Program-made: the position numbers and the translations under genes
Assembly (NCBI GenBank): GCA_020809705.1
Contig: CP085833.1
Span: forward strand, 558,001-622,000
Reading direction: 5' to 3'
DNA from: Calonectria ilicicola
Lineage: Eukaryota; Ascomycota; Sordariomycetes; Hypocreales; Nectriaceae
Length of the DNA: 64,000 nt
Notes under the pieces: generated by a model
What the model was told of the DNA's origin: nothing
Seen by the model: only the letters and a program-made list of their open reading frames with translations
The model's database searches: none
Shown: in pieces, positions 36,235-45,811 of the stretch
How positions within the stretch are numbered: position 1 is the stretch's first letter
Layout: the number at the start of each line of letters is the position of its first letter

Positions 36235-38019
36235 ATGTTGTTCCCCTTCGGACTTGGAGCTATAGCTCCGGTGACCATGATTCTCATGGCACCACTCGTT
36301 CGAGCTGCGGCCCGACCAATGGAGACGCTCAGCCGCGGCGTTGTTGCAGTACGCTCCAATGAGACTGCCGTTTTAGTCAGCTGGCGTCTACTTGGCCTTG
36401 ACGCTAATGATATTGGTTTCAATGTCTACCGTGGTTCCGAACGTCTCAATAACAAAGTCTTGACTGGTGGGACCAATTTTGTCGACTCGGGTGCCGACCT
36501 GGGAGAGTCCAATACTTACCATGTCCGAGCTGTCGTGGATGGAAAAGAGGGCAGTGCTAGCAATAAATTTACTCTTGCTGCCGATAGCGCGGAGGAGCCA
36601 ATTGTCCGAATCCCAATCAAATCTGGCGGCCAAATCAAGTTTGTTTGGGTTGGTGATCTGGATGGAGATGGTAATTACGACTTTTTGATTGATCGGCAAA
36701 CATCCCCTCAGACACTGGAGGCATACAGCAGTGACGGTACATTCTTGTGGGAAATCAACATGGGTCCAAACAGCGAAAATCAGAACAACATTTCTCCAGG
36801 TTCTTCAACACTCAACGTTGGACACTGGGATGGCGCCACGGTCTACGATTTTGACAGTGATGGGCTCGCCGAGGTTGCCGTTCGCATCGCCAATGGTGTG
36901 ACATTTGGCGACGGAGAAACATTTGATGGAGGCGATGGTGACGACGAGCAGTTCATTGCAATTCTCGACGGCAAGACTGGAGCACTTCGAGCGACCACCC
37001 AGGTGCCAACCGACTACATCGCTGACGGTCCCTTGGCGGCCCGGTTTGGTGTTGGATATTTGGACGGCGAGCGACCACACTTGGTCACCTACATGAAGAA
37101 CCGCCAAGACTCTGGTGATTTCAACCTCATGATGGCTGCTTGGACATTTGATGGAACGGATGTGAGTATGGAGTGGAAGTGGCTTCGAGGAGACCAAGAT
37201 GCACCTGATGGACACAACACTCGTATCATCGATGTTGATGGTGATGGGAAAGACGAAGTCGGCGAAATTGGCTTTATGCTCAACGGTGATGGTAGCGTCC
37301 GATATCTTCTGGGCCCAGAAGGCATTGTGCACGGCGACCGCTGGCATATTGCCAAGATGGACCCAGACCGTAAAGGTTTGCAGGGTTACGGTATACAACA
37401 GAATAACCCAAGCCTACTTTATGAGTACTATTACGACGCAACCGACGGCACCCTTATCTGGGAGCACTACGGGGATAGTGTTTCTGACCTTGCCCGTGGC
37501 ATGGCAGGCGATATTGATCCACGATATCCAGGAATGGAGGTTTGGTCCTTTGAAGGTGTATATAACGCACAGTCCAATGAGCTCACTGAGAACAATACCG
37601 ATTTGGCACCTTGGCCTCAACTAGGACTGTGGTGGGATGGAGATGTACTCATGGAGCTGTGGAACGATGGTCGCATCGAGAAGTGGGACTGGGAAAACCC
37701 AGCTGCATCAAACAAGCTCCCCCGCCTTCTTAAAGCTTCTGATTATGGCGCCATCAGCCCGACTGGACGCAACCCTGGCTTTATCGGTGATATTCTCGGG
37801 GACTGGCGTGAGGAGGTGATTCTCACCAATTCAGACTACGACGAGCTCATCATTCTCACTACGGACAAGCCAACCGACATCCGGCTCTACACCCTGGCGC
37901 ACAACCCTGCGTATCGCAACGCCATGACATTGAAAGGCTATATTCAATCTCACCATTTAGATTACTTTCTTGGCCAAGACATGACGAAGCCTCCCAGACC
38001 CAATATTCGCTACGTTTGA
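36235..38019 (+). CDS. Secreted rhamnogalacturonan lyase, polysaccharide lyase family 11
   Basis: Predicted extracellular endolyase cutting the rhamnogalacturonan-I backbone of pectin by beta-elimination. Single exon, 594 aa. The open frame extends 90 nt further upstream but begins at GTG. The ATG at 36235 gives a signal peptide (MLFPFGLGAIAPVTMILMA, cut near VRAAA). A short fibronectin-III-like domain (SWRLLGLDANDIGFNVYRG) follows. Then comes the eight-bladed propeller typical of PL11, with calcium-binding loops such as DLDGDGNYD and DVDGDGKDE and DFDSDGLAEV. The C-terminus has GDILGDWREEV and the DIRLYTLAHNPAYR segment conserved in PL11. Length agrees with the family. PL11 is common in bacteria and found in a minority of fungi. 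The gene is intronless, unlike most neighbours, which may reflect bacterial ancestry. Confidence 0.93.
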   Translation: MLFPFGLGAIAPVTMILMAPLVRAAARPMETLSRGVVAVRSNETAVLVSWRLLGLDANDIGFNVYRGSERLNNKVLTGGTNFVDSGADLGESNTYHVRAVVDGKEGSASNKFTLAADSAEEPIVRIPIKSGGQIKFVWVGDLDGDGNYDFLIDRQTSPQTLEAYSSDGTFLWEINMGPNSENQNNISPGSSTLNVGHWDGATVYDFDSDGLAEVAVRIANGVTFGDGETFDGGDGDDEQFIAILDGKTGALRATTQVPTDYIADGPLAARFGVGYLDGERPHLVTYMKNRQDSGDFNLMMAAWTFDGTDVSMEWKWLRGDQDAPDGHNTRIIDVDGDGKDEVGEIGFMLNGDGSVRYLLGPEGIVHGDRWHIAKMDPDRKGLQGYGIQQNNPSLLYEYYYDATDGTLIWEHYGDSVSDLARGMAGDIDPRYPGMEVWSFEGVYNAQSNELTENNTDLAPWPQLGLWWDGDVLMELWNDGRIEKWDWENPAASNKLPRLLKASDYGAISPTGRNPGFIGDILGDWREEVILTNSDYDELIILTTDKPTDIRLYTLAHNPAYRNAMTLKGYIQSHHLDYFLGQDMTKPPRPNIRYV

Positions 38020-39983
38020 GGGATTGGGGGATTCTGCTATTGGGAAAGTTGGGCAGGATTGTATTTAATTTCATTCGTCTTTGATATGCGATGGATGGCG
38101 TGTCAAGTCAAGTGGTGGTCAAGAGCGTCTAAATTATGCATCATTCACTAAAGCAATTTCAACATCAGGCAGACAACCATGAAGAGTTTTCACTCCAATC
38201 AGAGGCTGAAGTCAAATTAATACAAACTGTCTTGAAAGTAGAGTTGTTGATGCAATATTGGCAAAAACTCCCGAAATCGAATGAGAATGTAGTGTGCAGT
38301 CGTCTTTCCATTAGCGTGCGTGCCCTTTCGAGTTTGTTTGGCTTGCCGAAATCCTTCTCAGTATCTCTCTAGAGTACTACTGGCCCAAAAGGTGCTTCCT
38401 CTGTTCCCACTGTTGCCTAAGGCATGGGTTAGTGAAAACGGTTCCGACTTGAGCGCATAAAATCTCAGAGTCGCGCTTGTCAATGTCAGTAGTACTGTAA
38501 ACTAAGAGGGCGGCAAAAGTCGACACGGCCATGGCGATAGTGGCAAGAGGAGAACTTCATTTTCAAGGAGTTAATGTAAAACTATACGCGTTCTCAAGGG
38601 TGACGTTGTAGATTTGCAGAAAATTTGATAAAGAATGAACTGAACAAGTGTGGTTTTAATGATGGGGGAAAAAAATTAACAACATGTAAGATATTTACAC
38701 TTGTACGAGTGTTATGCGGATTAAGTCTATCTCGTCTTCAACCATAAAATAACTTTTAACCATAAAACGTCAACGAAATTTTGTACTTAAACGTCATAAG
38801 GATAAGGTTGACGATTGAAACAAACAGCCAATAGTATGGGTGGCAGTACCAAGGGAAAGTGGAGATGCCAGAACGGGAAACACAAACCCAGATGAGTCCA
38901 CCACAACAAACCGAAATACGAGAATTGATCTGAAAGAAACAGGAAATATCTTGCGCGTTTCTATACAGTAAAAAATACACGTTCATAATGAGCTTAAATA
39001 TGCTAACTTTAGAGAAGGGAAAGGTGAAAGAAGCTGTGTCACTAAAGCAGCATAGATCCCAAAGCCGAAACTTGTTCCTTTAGGTAGCAGGACACAGTGT
39101 CTGGATAAATCTGTACCCGGTTCTTCCAAGAGCCTTTTCTCGATTTTTTCCTTGCTACAAGTTTAATCCGTCGCGTATTCAGTGCTAACTCTCGCAGACT
39201 TTTCATGGAGATCGCTGATTACGGTATGTTAACGAGATATTTGATGATGAAATTACAGCCAAGAAAAAACATCTATATGCTACAATCTCGGCATATTTTC
39301 AACTGAAGTATAACCTTAAGTTTAACGAACTAATCATCTTCGCTCGCTAAAACATTAGGATGGCAGGTATCATCATTGCGTGCTACGATCAGAACACCTC
39401 CCGAGGGCGACTACCCTACCCTGCAGAGGTTCTTACGATCTGTGCATTGAGAACAAAAGTACGCAGATCCACTCATCAAATTGAAGGTCGGTGAACACAG
39501 CAAAGTAGAAGGTGAACAGGGGGCGATTAACTCTATATTTTGGAGCGATGAAGTGGCGACATGATGCTCCGAGTTTCAGGTGCAAATGGAGAATATTCTT
39601 ATCTCTCAAGTCATACGAGTCCAAGGGTAGGCGAGCGTGCTTAAATGTATGTAACAAAGTCTAAAAATGCAGCAATCTCATTGGCCACAAAGGAGCTTTT
39701 TTTTGCACAACTCTCCGGTTATGGCCCACATAATGCAACGTTTGATTTCATATATCTCTAACAAATGCATAACTGGGCCTCAGATAGGCAATATTTCCTA
39801 TTCGTCCACCATGGTCAACCGAGTTGCCCCCCACTCGCTATGCCCACCATAGGTCTGCCGGCGGCAGGTGGTTCCTGACCCATCTCGCTTTCATAGATAT
39901 AGATAGAGGTGTTTTTCGCTCTTGCATTTCTCCAATTATTCCAAGTCTTGTACACCACACTATCCTTACATCTATCCTCAATT
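38020..39983. other. Intergenic, about 2 kb without a supported gene
   Basis: AT-rich with scattered short ORFs on both strands. None shows a motif or a plausible splice chain. The right end is the promoter of the reductase gene. Confidence 0.5.
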
Positions 39984-40728
39984 ATGCAGTCTTCAAAGGA
40001 ATTCCCAGTCCGGCAAAGCGGCATCTACCGCAACCTGCCCAACTTTGATCCTTCGCTCACTGGGCTAACGGCAATAGTCGCTGGCGCTACTGGTATTTCC
40101 GGCTTCAACACCATTCGATGTCTGTTAGAGTCACCATCAAGATGGAACAAGGTCTACGCCCTCTCGCGGACGCCACCATCAGAGAACCTGCTGCGTCTAC
40201 TAGAACCTGGCCAGCGAGAACGACTCTGCCATGTCTCCATCGACCTTCTTGGCTCGGCACAGGACATCGCTGAGACATTTAAATCAGCCAATGTGACTGC
40301 AAGTCACGTGTTCTTTTATGCCTATGTTCAACCAAAGGCCAGCCAAGACGTGGACATTTGGTCAAATGCCGAGGAGCTAGTGAGGGTCAATTCCAAGCTA
40401 TTTTCAAACTTCCTCGAGGCACTTCCTCTTGCCGACATTCGCCCTAAGCGCATCATGCTACAAACGGGAGGCAAAAACTACGGTGTCCATCTTGGTCGAA
40501 TGCGACAGCCGTGCGTGGAATCCGACCCGCAGCCCAAGCACCTCGGACCAAACTTTTACTATCCGCAGGAGGCTGCACTGTTCGCCTACTGTGAGGCCAA
40601 CCCAGAAACCAAGTGGAATGTGGTGAGGCCATTTGCAGTCCTCGGCTCAACAGAAAGCACACAGATGAGCTCTATGTACGCCCTTGGGGTTTACGCTGCA
40701 GTCCAGCGACAAAAACAAGCGCCGCTAA

Positions 40729-40736
40729 TTTTTCCA
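40729..40736. repeat. Target site duplication, left copy (TTTTTCCA)
   Basis: Eight bases directly left of the element, repeated at 43547-43554. Length fits Mutator-like transposons (8-10 bp). A G on the left could extend it to 9 bp, since it is ambiguous between target and repeat end. Confidence 0.93.
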
Positions 40737-40781
40737 GAGATCTGTTATTGGGACGAACAAGAATTACTATTGGGACGAACA
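40737..40781 (+). repeat. Left terminal inverted repeat, 45 bp
   Basis: Begins GAGATCTG and matches the reverse complement of 43502-43546 at all 45 positions. It holds two copies of TATTGGGACGAACA, 22 bp apart, a likely double binding site for the transposase. Confidence 0.95.
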
Positions 40782-41037
40782 ACTCACGTGACAGCCAGAA
40801 TTTCCCCCTGACTGTAATTTCCTTCTTCCTTTTCCCTCCTCCACACGAATTAACATGTGTTCAAGAGCATAGCCCAAATCACAGTCAAAGTCATTGAAAA
40901 TCGTCAAATTGAACATTTCGTATTATTAGATAAGCTAGCCGCTAGTCCGGAACGACGTTAATTGAATCCCTTGACCCGGGCGTTGAGGTAATGCTATTTT
41001 TAGTTGTAGTGGCCTCTCCACGGCCTCCGACTTCTCG

Positions 41038-43000
41038 TCAAGCTCTCAATAAAGTTGACCGCAAAACCCTAGGTGAAAATGATCGATCTGTTGACGCAAC
41101 TGAAGACCGTGTTGACCGCCGTGACCCGGCATTTATCTCAACCTCTGACTGTGAGAGGATTCGTCGGGCGCTTGGTTTTATCGTTGGTCTTGTTGCTCGA
41201 GGGCTTGGCCTTGCTAATGGCGTTGGGGTCGGGGTCGGGGTCAGCGTTGACATTGATAACAGTATTGAGCTAGCTGAGCTAGCCGACCTAGCCTTCAACA
41301 GCCTCGAGGCTGCTGTTTTATTGATCTTCAACTTGTCGGGGATGCTTCGCTTGGTGTTCACTGCCTTTCGGGGCCGGCCGCGAACGTTCTTGATGACCTT
41401 GGGGTCTTGTATATGGAGGAGTGGTTCTTTGAGGTTCTAAATGTAAAAGTTAGTGTGATTTTGGCCTAAAATGATGACTTTTCTTACCAGAGGCTTGAGA
41501 AACCATTAGTGTGGGTGGCAAAGCTCTTTTGTGAGCGGGCGGTCTGATTGTAGCCTCTTTAAAATTTTGTGATTGTAAGGTAGGGTATATTGTTGTATGA
41601 AGGTGCCCTTGTAAGGTGGCAGAAATGGGTTGTTTTTATCCCTTATGATCGCGGCTGCGGTGAGGCGATATTGTATGGCTAAGAGGTCAATGGCAATATA
41701 GTAGATTTCTAAGGGAAGGCTGCCTAACCAGTCCTGGTTTATGTACTTATGCTGTTGCTTGACCATCTTAATAGCTACCCGGTCATCATAATCGCGTTCC
41801 TTCTTCTTTAGCATAGCAACAATCGCTTTATGGAGGTATAAAAGGTCGCCTGTGCTTATAAGGAGAAAGCTCTTGATGTCCTTATAAGTAGTTTCAATTA
41901 GGCTATTCACACGCTGCCCAAAATTGCGATACCTTCGAATGTAACAGTGAGCCCACTGCTCCTGCCACGGTATGTATTCATTTAGAATATATGTTAGGAT
42001 GTGGCTTTGGTGTGTTTTGTATGTGTTAATTATCAAAGACTAGGTAGTAAGAAAATTAGCCTCTCTGTGGGCAAAGACGACTGCTTTCTATGCCTCAAAC
42101 ATGCCTTCAGGAGAGTATTTGAATAAGGCAGGCTGTGATGCCGGCAGGTTGGAATCTGCCTCTTTTTGGGCTGCTGCGCGTGTAGCTATATTGAAATTGC
42201 TTGTGTTATTGCCTTCTTCATTGTTGCTGAAGTCTGTATTTTGAACTGTATTTAGGTTATGCTACTGTAAGGTGATTTTGCTGTTGATGTTTGAGTTGAT
42301 GTGATAAATGTAGAGCTGCTATTGAGAAAAAGGAAAGACCTGCGAGAGGGCATTTTTGAGGGCTTTTTCCTTGTCTGTGATAATGACTGTAGGCTGTGGA
42401 ATGTGTAGGGAAAGGCGAATGTGATTAAGCTGCTTATAGAGCTAAGAAAACCCTTCTTCCTTCTTGTTATTGATGAGGCTAAAGCCAAAATTTGTAACCG
42501 ACTTTTGATCTGTGATGCCTATGACCTGGAAGAGATATATATTAAAATGGTTAGTTTTATATGTATTGTTAAGGCCAAGGACTTCTGGAAACCTTATCCA
42601 CATTTTCTTATACTAAGGATAAGTTTAAAAAACTGCTTTAACATGCCTCTTAGTGCTATAATAGATAACATGCCTCAAGTTATATTACTATAATGTTTTA
42701 ATCTACACTTAGGTAGTAGAAAACCTATTAAGATTGTCGCGACGTAGTTTTTGCCGGTTATTATAGATATTATGTAGTAAAAAATATAATTCTTTGTCTT
42801 CTATATCTTTAAGGATATTGGCAACTTTACAAGAGGGCAAATTTTAATTCTTAAATAGCTGTTGTTGAAGGTGTTGCTGTTTCTCTATACGATGACAATA
42901 TGCTAAGTGGGCGATTGGCTTTTCGGACTTAAAGTGATTGTGTTGACTTTGCTTGACTTTGTAAATCCACTGCCTATTTAGCTACTATAAGGTTTTTACT
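41038..43000 (-). pseudogene. Damaged MULE transposase
   Basis: Remains of a Mutator-type DDE transposase read on the minus strand; the 5' limit is approximate. The catalytic-core start L-N-N-T-Y-K-T-N is at about 42547-42573. The first Asn (codon 42568-42570) stands where family members have the first catalytic Asp. Downstream come ITDKEKALKNAL and the C-terminal block YRNFGQRVNSLIE. A SWIM-finger-like region (GTFIQQYTLPYNH) has Tyr where the family has Cys. A 51-nt intron (41437-41487) leads to an intact last exon (41038-41436) with an AT-hook RGRPRKA. In one constant frame over about 1 kb there are stops at 42442, 42319, 42262, 42040 and 41506. There are no visible indels. All are explained by C-to-T or G-to-A changes. 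Confidence 0.85.
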
Positions 43001-43501
43001 ATGATTTAAAACAAGTAGTTAGTCTTGAGAGTAGATGTGTGTCGTAATCTGATGCTTTTTGATGGTTGAAGCCTTCCACGGTTGCAAATAAAAGTATAAT
43101 GTATATATATCTTTATCCTATTAATATTTTGCTTTGGATTATTGTTTTTCTTGATAATAGCGGCGCCATTATTGCAATAAAACTGTTGGAGGAAGTCAAA
43201 TAATTCCTTAAATAACTTAAATTCAGGTGATTTGGGAGGATCTAAGATAATGCAGGAAGTTCTTAATATTAATAATAGTAAAATAAACTCAGGGAAAAAG
43301 TATTCTTAAAAAGACTCATCTTCTATTGCAAATAATGATAAAGCTTTGTCAATTAGAGAGGATATTAAGATCATATCGGCATTATAAATAAATTTAGATT
43401 ATATTAATAAAAAGTTAAAGTTTGGCTCCATTATGAATAATTGGGGGGAAGGAAAATAGCACGTGACCCGGAATATTATTGTTCCGGGTGAAAAGTGGGT
43501 C

Positions 43502-43546
43502 TGTTCGTCCCAATAGTAATTCTTGTTCGTCCCAATAACAGATCTC
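43502..43546 (-). repeat. Right terminal inverted repeat, 45 bp
   Basis: Perfect reverse complement of 40737-40781, ending CAGATCTC next to the second target copy. Confidence 0.95.
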
Positions 43547-43554
43547 TTTTTCCA
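43547..43554. repeat. Target site duplication, right copy (TTTTTCCA)
   Basis: Second copy of the 8-bp target. Host coding sequence resumes at 43555 with GGCGGATGG. Confidence 0.93.
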
Positions 43555-44136
43555 GGCGGATGGGACACCTGGCACGCCCCATTCCCAGTTTCAACTGCGC
43601 GTCTCACCGGTTACCTCACCGAATGGGCCGTTTTGGAAGAAGGTTGTGGAAACCAAGCGTTTAATGCAGAGGATGGCACCCTCATTAGCTGGGACCGCTT
43701 CTTCGAGGAGCTGTGTCGATGGTACGGCATCAAGGATGGTGTCGTAGGACCAAGTGACAAGCCGGATCTCCTAAAGATTGAGATCAAAGGAGGAGAGAAG
43801 AGCCCTCTTGGCTACGGTCCAAACAAATACATCAGTCAAAGTTTCGGCTTCCTCGAGTGGGCCCGGCAGCCCGAGAATACGGAAGCATGGGAGGCCATAA
43901 TGAAGCAATCCGAAAACAAAATCCAAATCAACCCATTCGACAAGGTTGAGGACACGCTAGGAATCGGTGAGTATCTGTTCTTGATCTCGGGTACGGTGAG
44001 CATGAACAAAGCCAGGAGGTTGGGGTGGACAGGATATGTCGATACCATCGAGGCAGCCTTTGAAGCTCTATCAGACATGGAGAAGATCGGCCTGCTCCCC
44101 GCATTAGAGGTTGAAGAAGCTAGACCCCTAGTTTAA

Positions 44137-45811
44137 GATCTATTTCATCAACTAGCATCGCCGTGCATGCTGCGATCTTGTTCAACTACAACGCATTCGA
44201 TCCTCATTGTGACTTATCCGCCCTCACCGACTCACCCGCCCCCCCCTCATTCCCATCATCTGACATGACATCGAACCACCATCATCGTATCCAAACATCC
44301 CTCCCATCTAGGTAAACTCAAAAGACGAAAAGAGTCATGTACATTTAGCATGCAAGACGGCTTCGGTCGGGGGTCTGGTTGCGCATCATGTTGCGACGTG
44401 GCGAGCAGACGAGTCAACTTGGATGTGTCGGGGCCGCCCGCAAGATGTTCCATCCAATGATAGTCGGGGCCGCCCTGGATTGTTATTGTCTCGAAATATG
44501 GAGGAGCATGAAACTAGTCGGAAAGCTATTGCTGCAGCTAAGCCAGCTTTACCGCCAGAGGCGAATATCATATTGGTTCGCCCATTAGTCTTCTCCGCAA
44601 CGCGTACGCGCGAGACAAAATCCACGGTGAGTGTGGCCCCATGCATCCCAACCCCACAGCATCATACAGTAGAAGCATGCAGGGTCTCCATCAGAAATAT
44701 GACAGGTTGTCTGTCAAAGGCGGTGACTTTGAACCACTTGTTTTTTTACCGACCGACCTGGGGCGGTGGCCTTCGCTCAGCGCGTTAGCATGCCGCTAAT
44801 GACACCTCCATCCACAGACCGCCCAGGTCTTTGGTCCAGATGATTCCACATATTCCACATATCCAGGGGATCCCAATCCATTCCTCGGCGTCTTTTGGTA
44901 TCCCATGGTGATTCTGGGCCTCCACTGACCCGATGATCCCTTGTCCTCGCTTTACTGATAGTCTCGCCCCCAGAGTGGCACATCACACACGCCCCGCCAC
45001 TTCGCTTCTTCAATGGGTGACAATCATGCACACTTTTCGAAAGAAGGATAATTCGACATTAGTGAGAACATGGGTCTGGGAAGGTGATGTGCAGCCAGCT
45101 ATCGCGGAGGACCCGATTGCACGGAAAATGGTTGTAGTATTGGCAGGATCATCTCTGAATAATGGACCACAGTTCTTGGCGTGGCGAAATCGTAAAGCGC
45201 CGTCCATCAGTTGAATGAAATTCGCCACAGAAACGAATTCACGCCCCCGAAGCTATGGAAGAGGCGCGATAGTTGAATTTGGGCTCATACTTTTTGTCAC
45301 ATTATCAATGTTTAGAATGGCTCAGTGTCCTTTTTTTATCATTTTATCCTCGTATTTATCAAACTACCTCATTAATCGTCTATGGGACCCTCATTTCATC
45401 CCATCATATCTCCATCAAGCATAACAACAATATTTTGAACACATGTAATAACCTCCATAATGACAAAAGAAATCGTTTTTGTGACAAAGGAAAAGGTGTT
45501 TCAAATGAATGAATCGTAGTTGGTGGTAGGTGGTGTTGGTTCATCCAGCTCGAGAGATCCAATATATGCTGGGTATGGTATAATAAAGAAAAAAGGAAAA
45601 AAAAGTGAGATGAAAACAGGCTGAATCCATAGGAAACAATAAAAAGAGAAAAAACCATGCACGCTTGCGCCATGCTCTGATCCGCTGTGTAAACCCAAAA
45701 AAATGATAACCCTCTAGCATGTCCCAATCGTACTTTCACAGTAAGAAATTTTACACTGTACATGTGTTCATTACACGTAAACTTTCAATCTGTATATATC
45801 GTTCCTCTTCT
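44137..45811. other. Convergent intergenic region
   Basis: 1.7 kb between the broken reductase and the 3' end of the large coiled-coil gene. ORFs overlap on both strands without motifs. The last few hundred bases are AT-rich and are probably 3' UTR. Confidence 0.5.

Larger units (their letters stand above)
40737..43546 (-). mobile_element. Mutator-like DNA transposon (fungal MULE/Hop-like), 2810 bp
   Basis: A complete element with perfect 45-bp terminal inverted repeats, inserted into the reductase gene. It carries one damaged transposase gene on the minus strand. Base composition is split. The segment at about 41000-41440 is GC-rich and codes for an undamaged C-terminal exon. The part at about 41500-43490 is AT-rich with stop codons. 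At the right subterminal end there is a palindrome, CCCGGAA...TTCCGGG, at about 43467-43488. Both ends have CACGTGAC inside the repeats. With a dead transposase but perfect ends, it probably moved using enzyme from another copy. Confidence 0.92.
39984..44136 (+). pseudogene. PRISE-type SDR reductase gene interrupted by a transposon
   Basis: The gene encodes an extended SDR of the PRISE group (progesterone 5-beta-reductase/iridoid synthase-like; in fungi VEP1-like NAD(P)H enzymes of unknown substrate). Part 1, 39984-40736, starts at the ATG of MQSSKEFPV. It has the cofactor loop GATGISG, then TGGKNYGVH with the conserved active-site Tyr, and ends at LIFP. Part 2, 43555-44136, resumes in the same frame with GGWDTWHAP and runs to the stop. 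Between them sits a 2810-bp Mutator-like element plus a second copy of its 8-bp target. Without the insert the frame is continuous for 444 aa. As it stands, translation runs 75 nt into the element and stops at 40809-40811, losing the C-terminal 194 residues. No intron could remove the insert. Both halves are otherwise undamaged, so the break looks recent. Confidence 0.93.
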
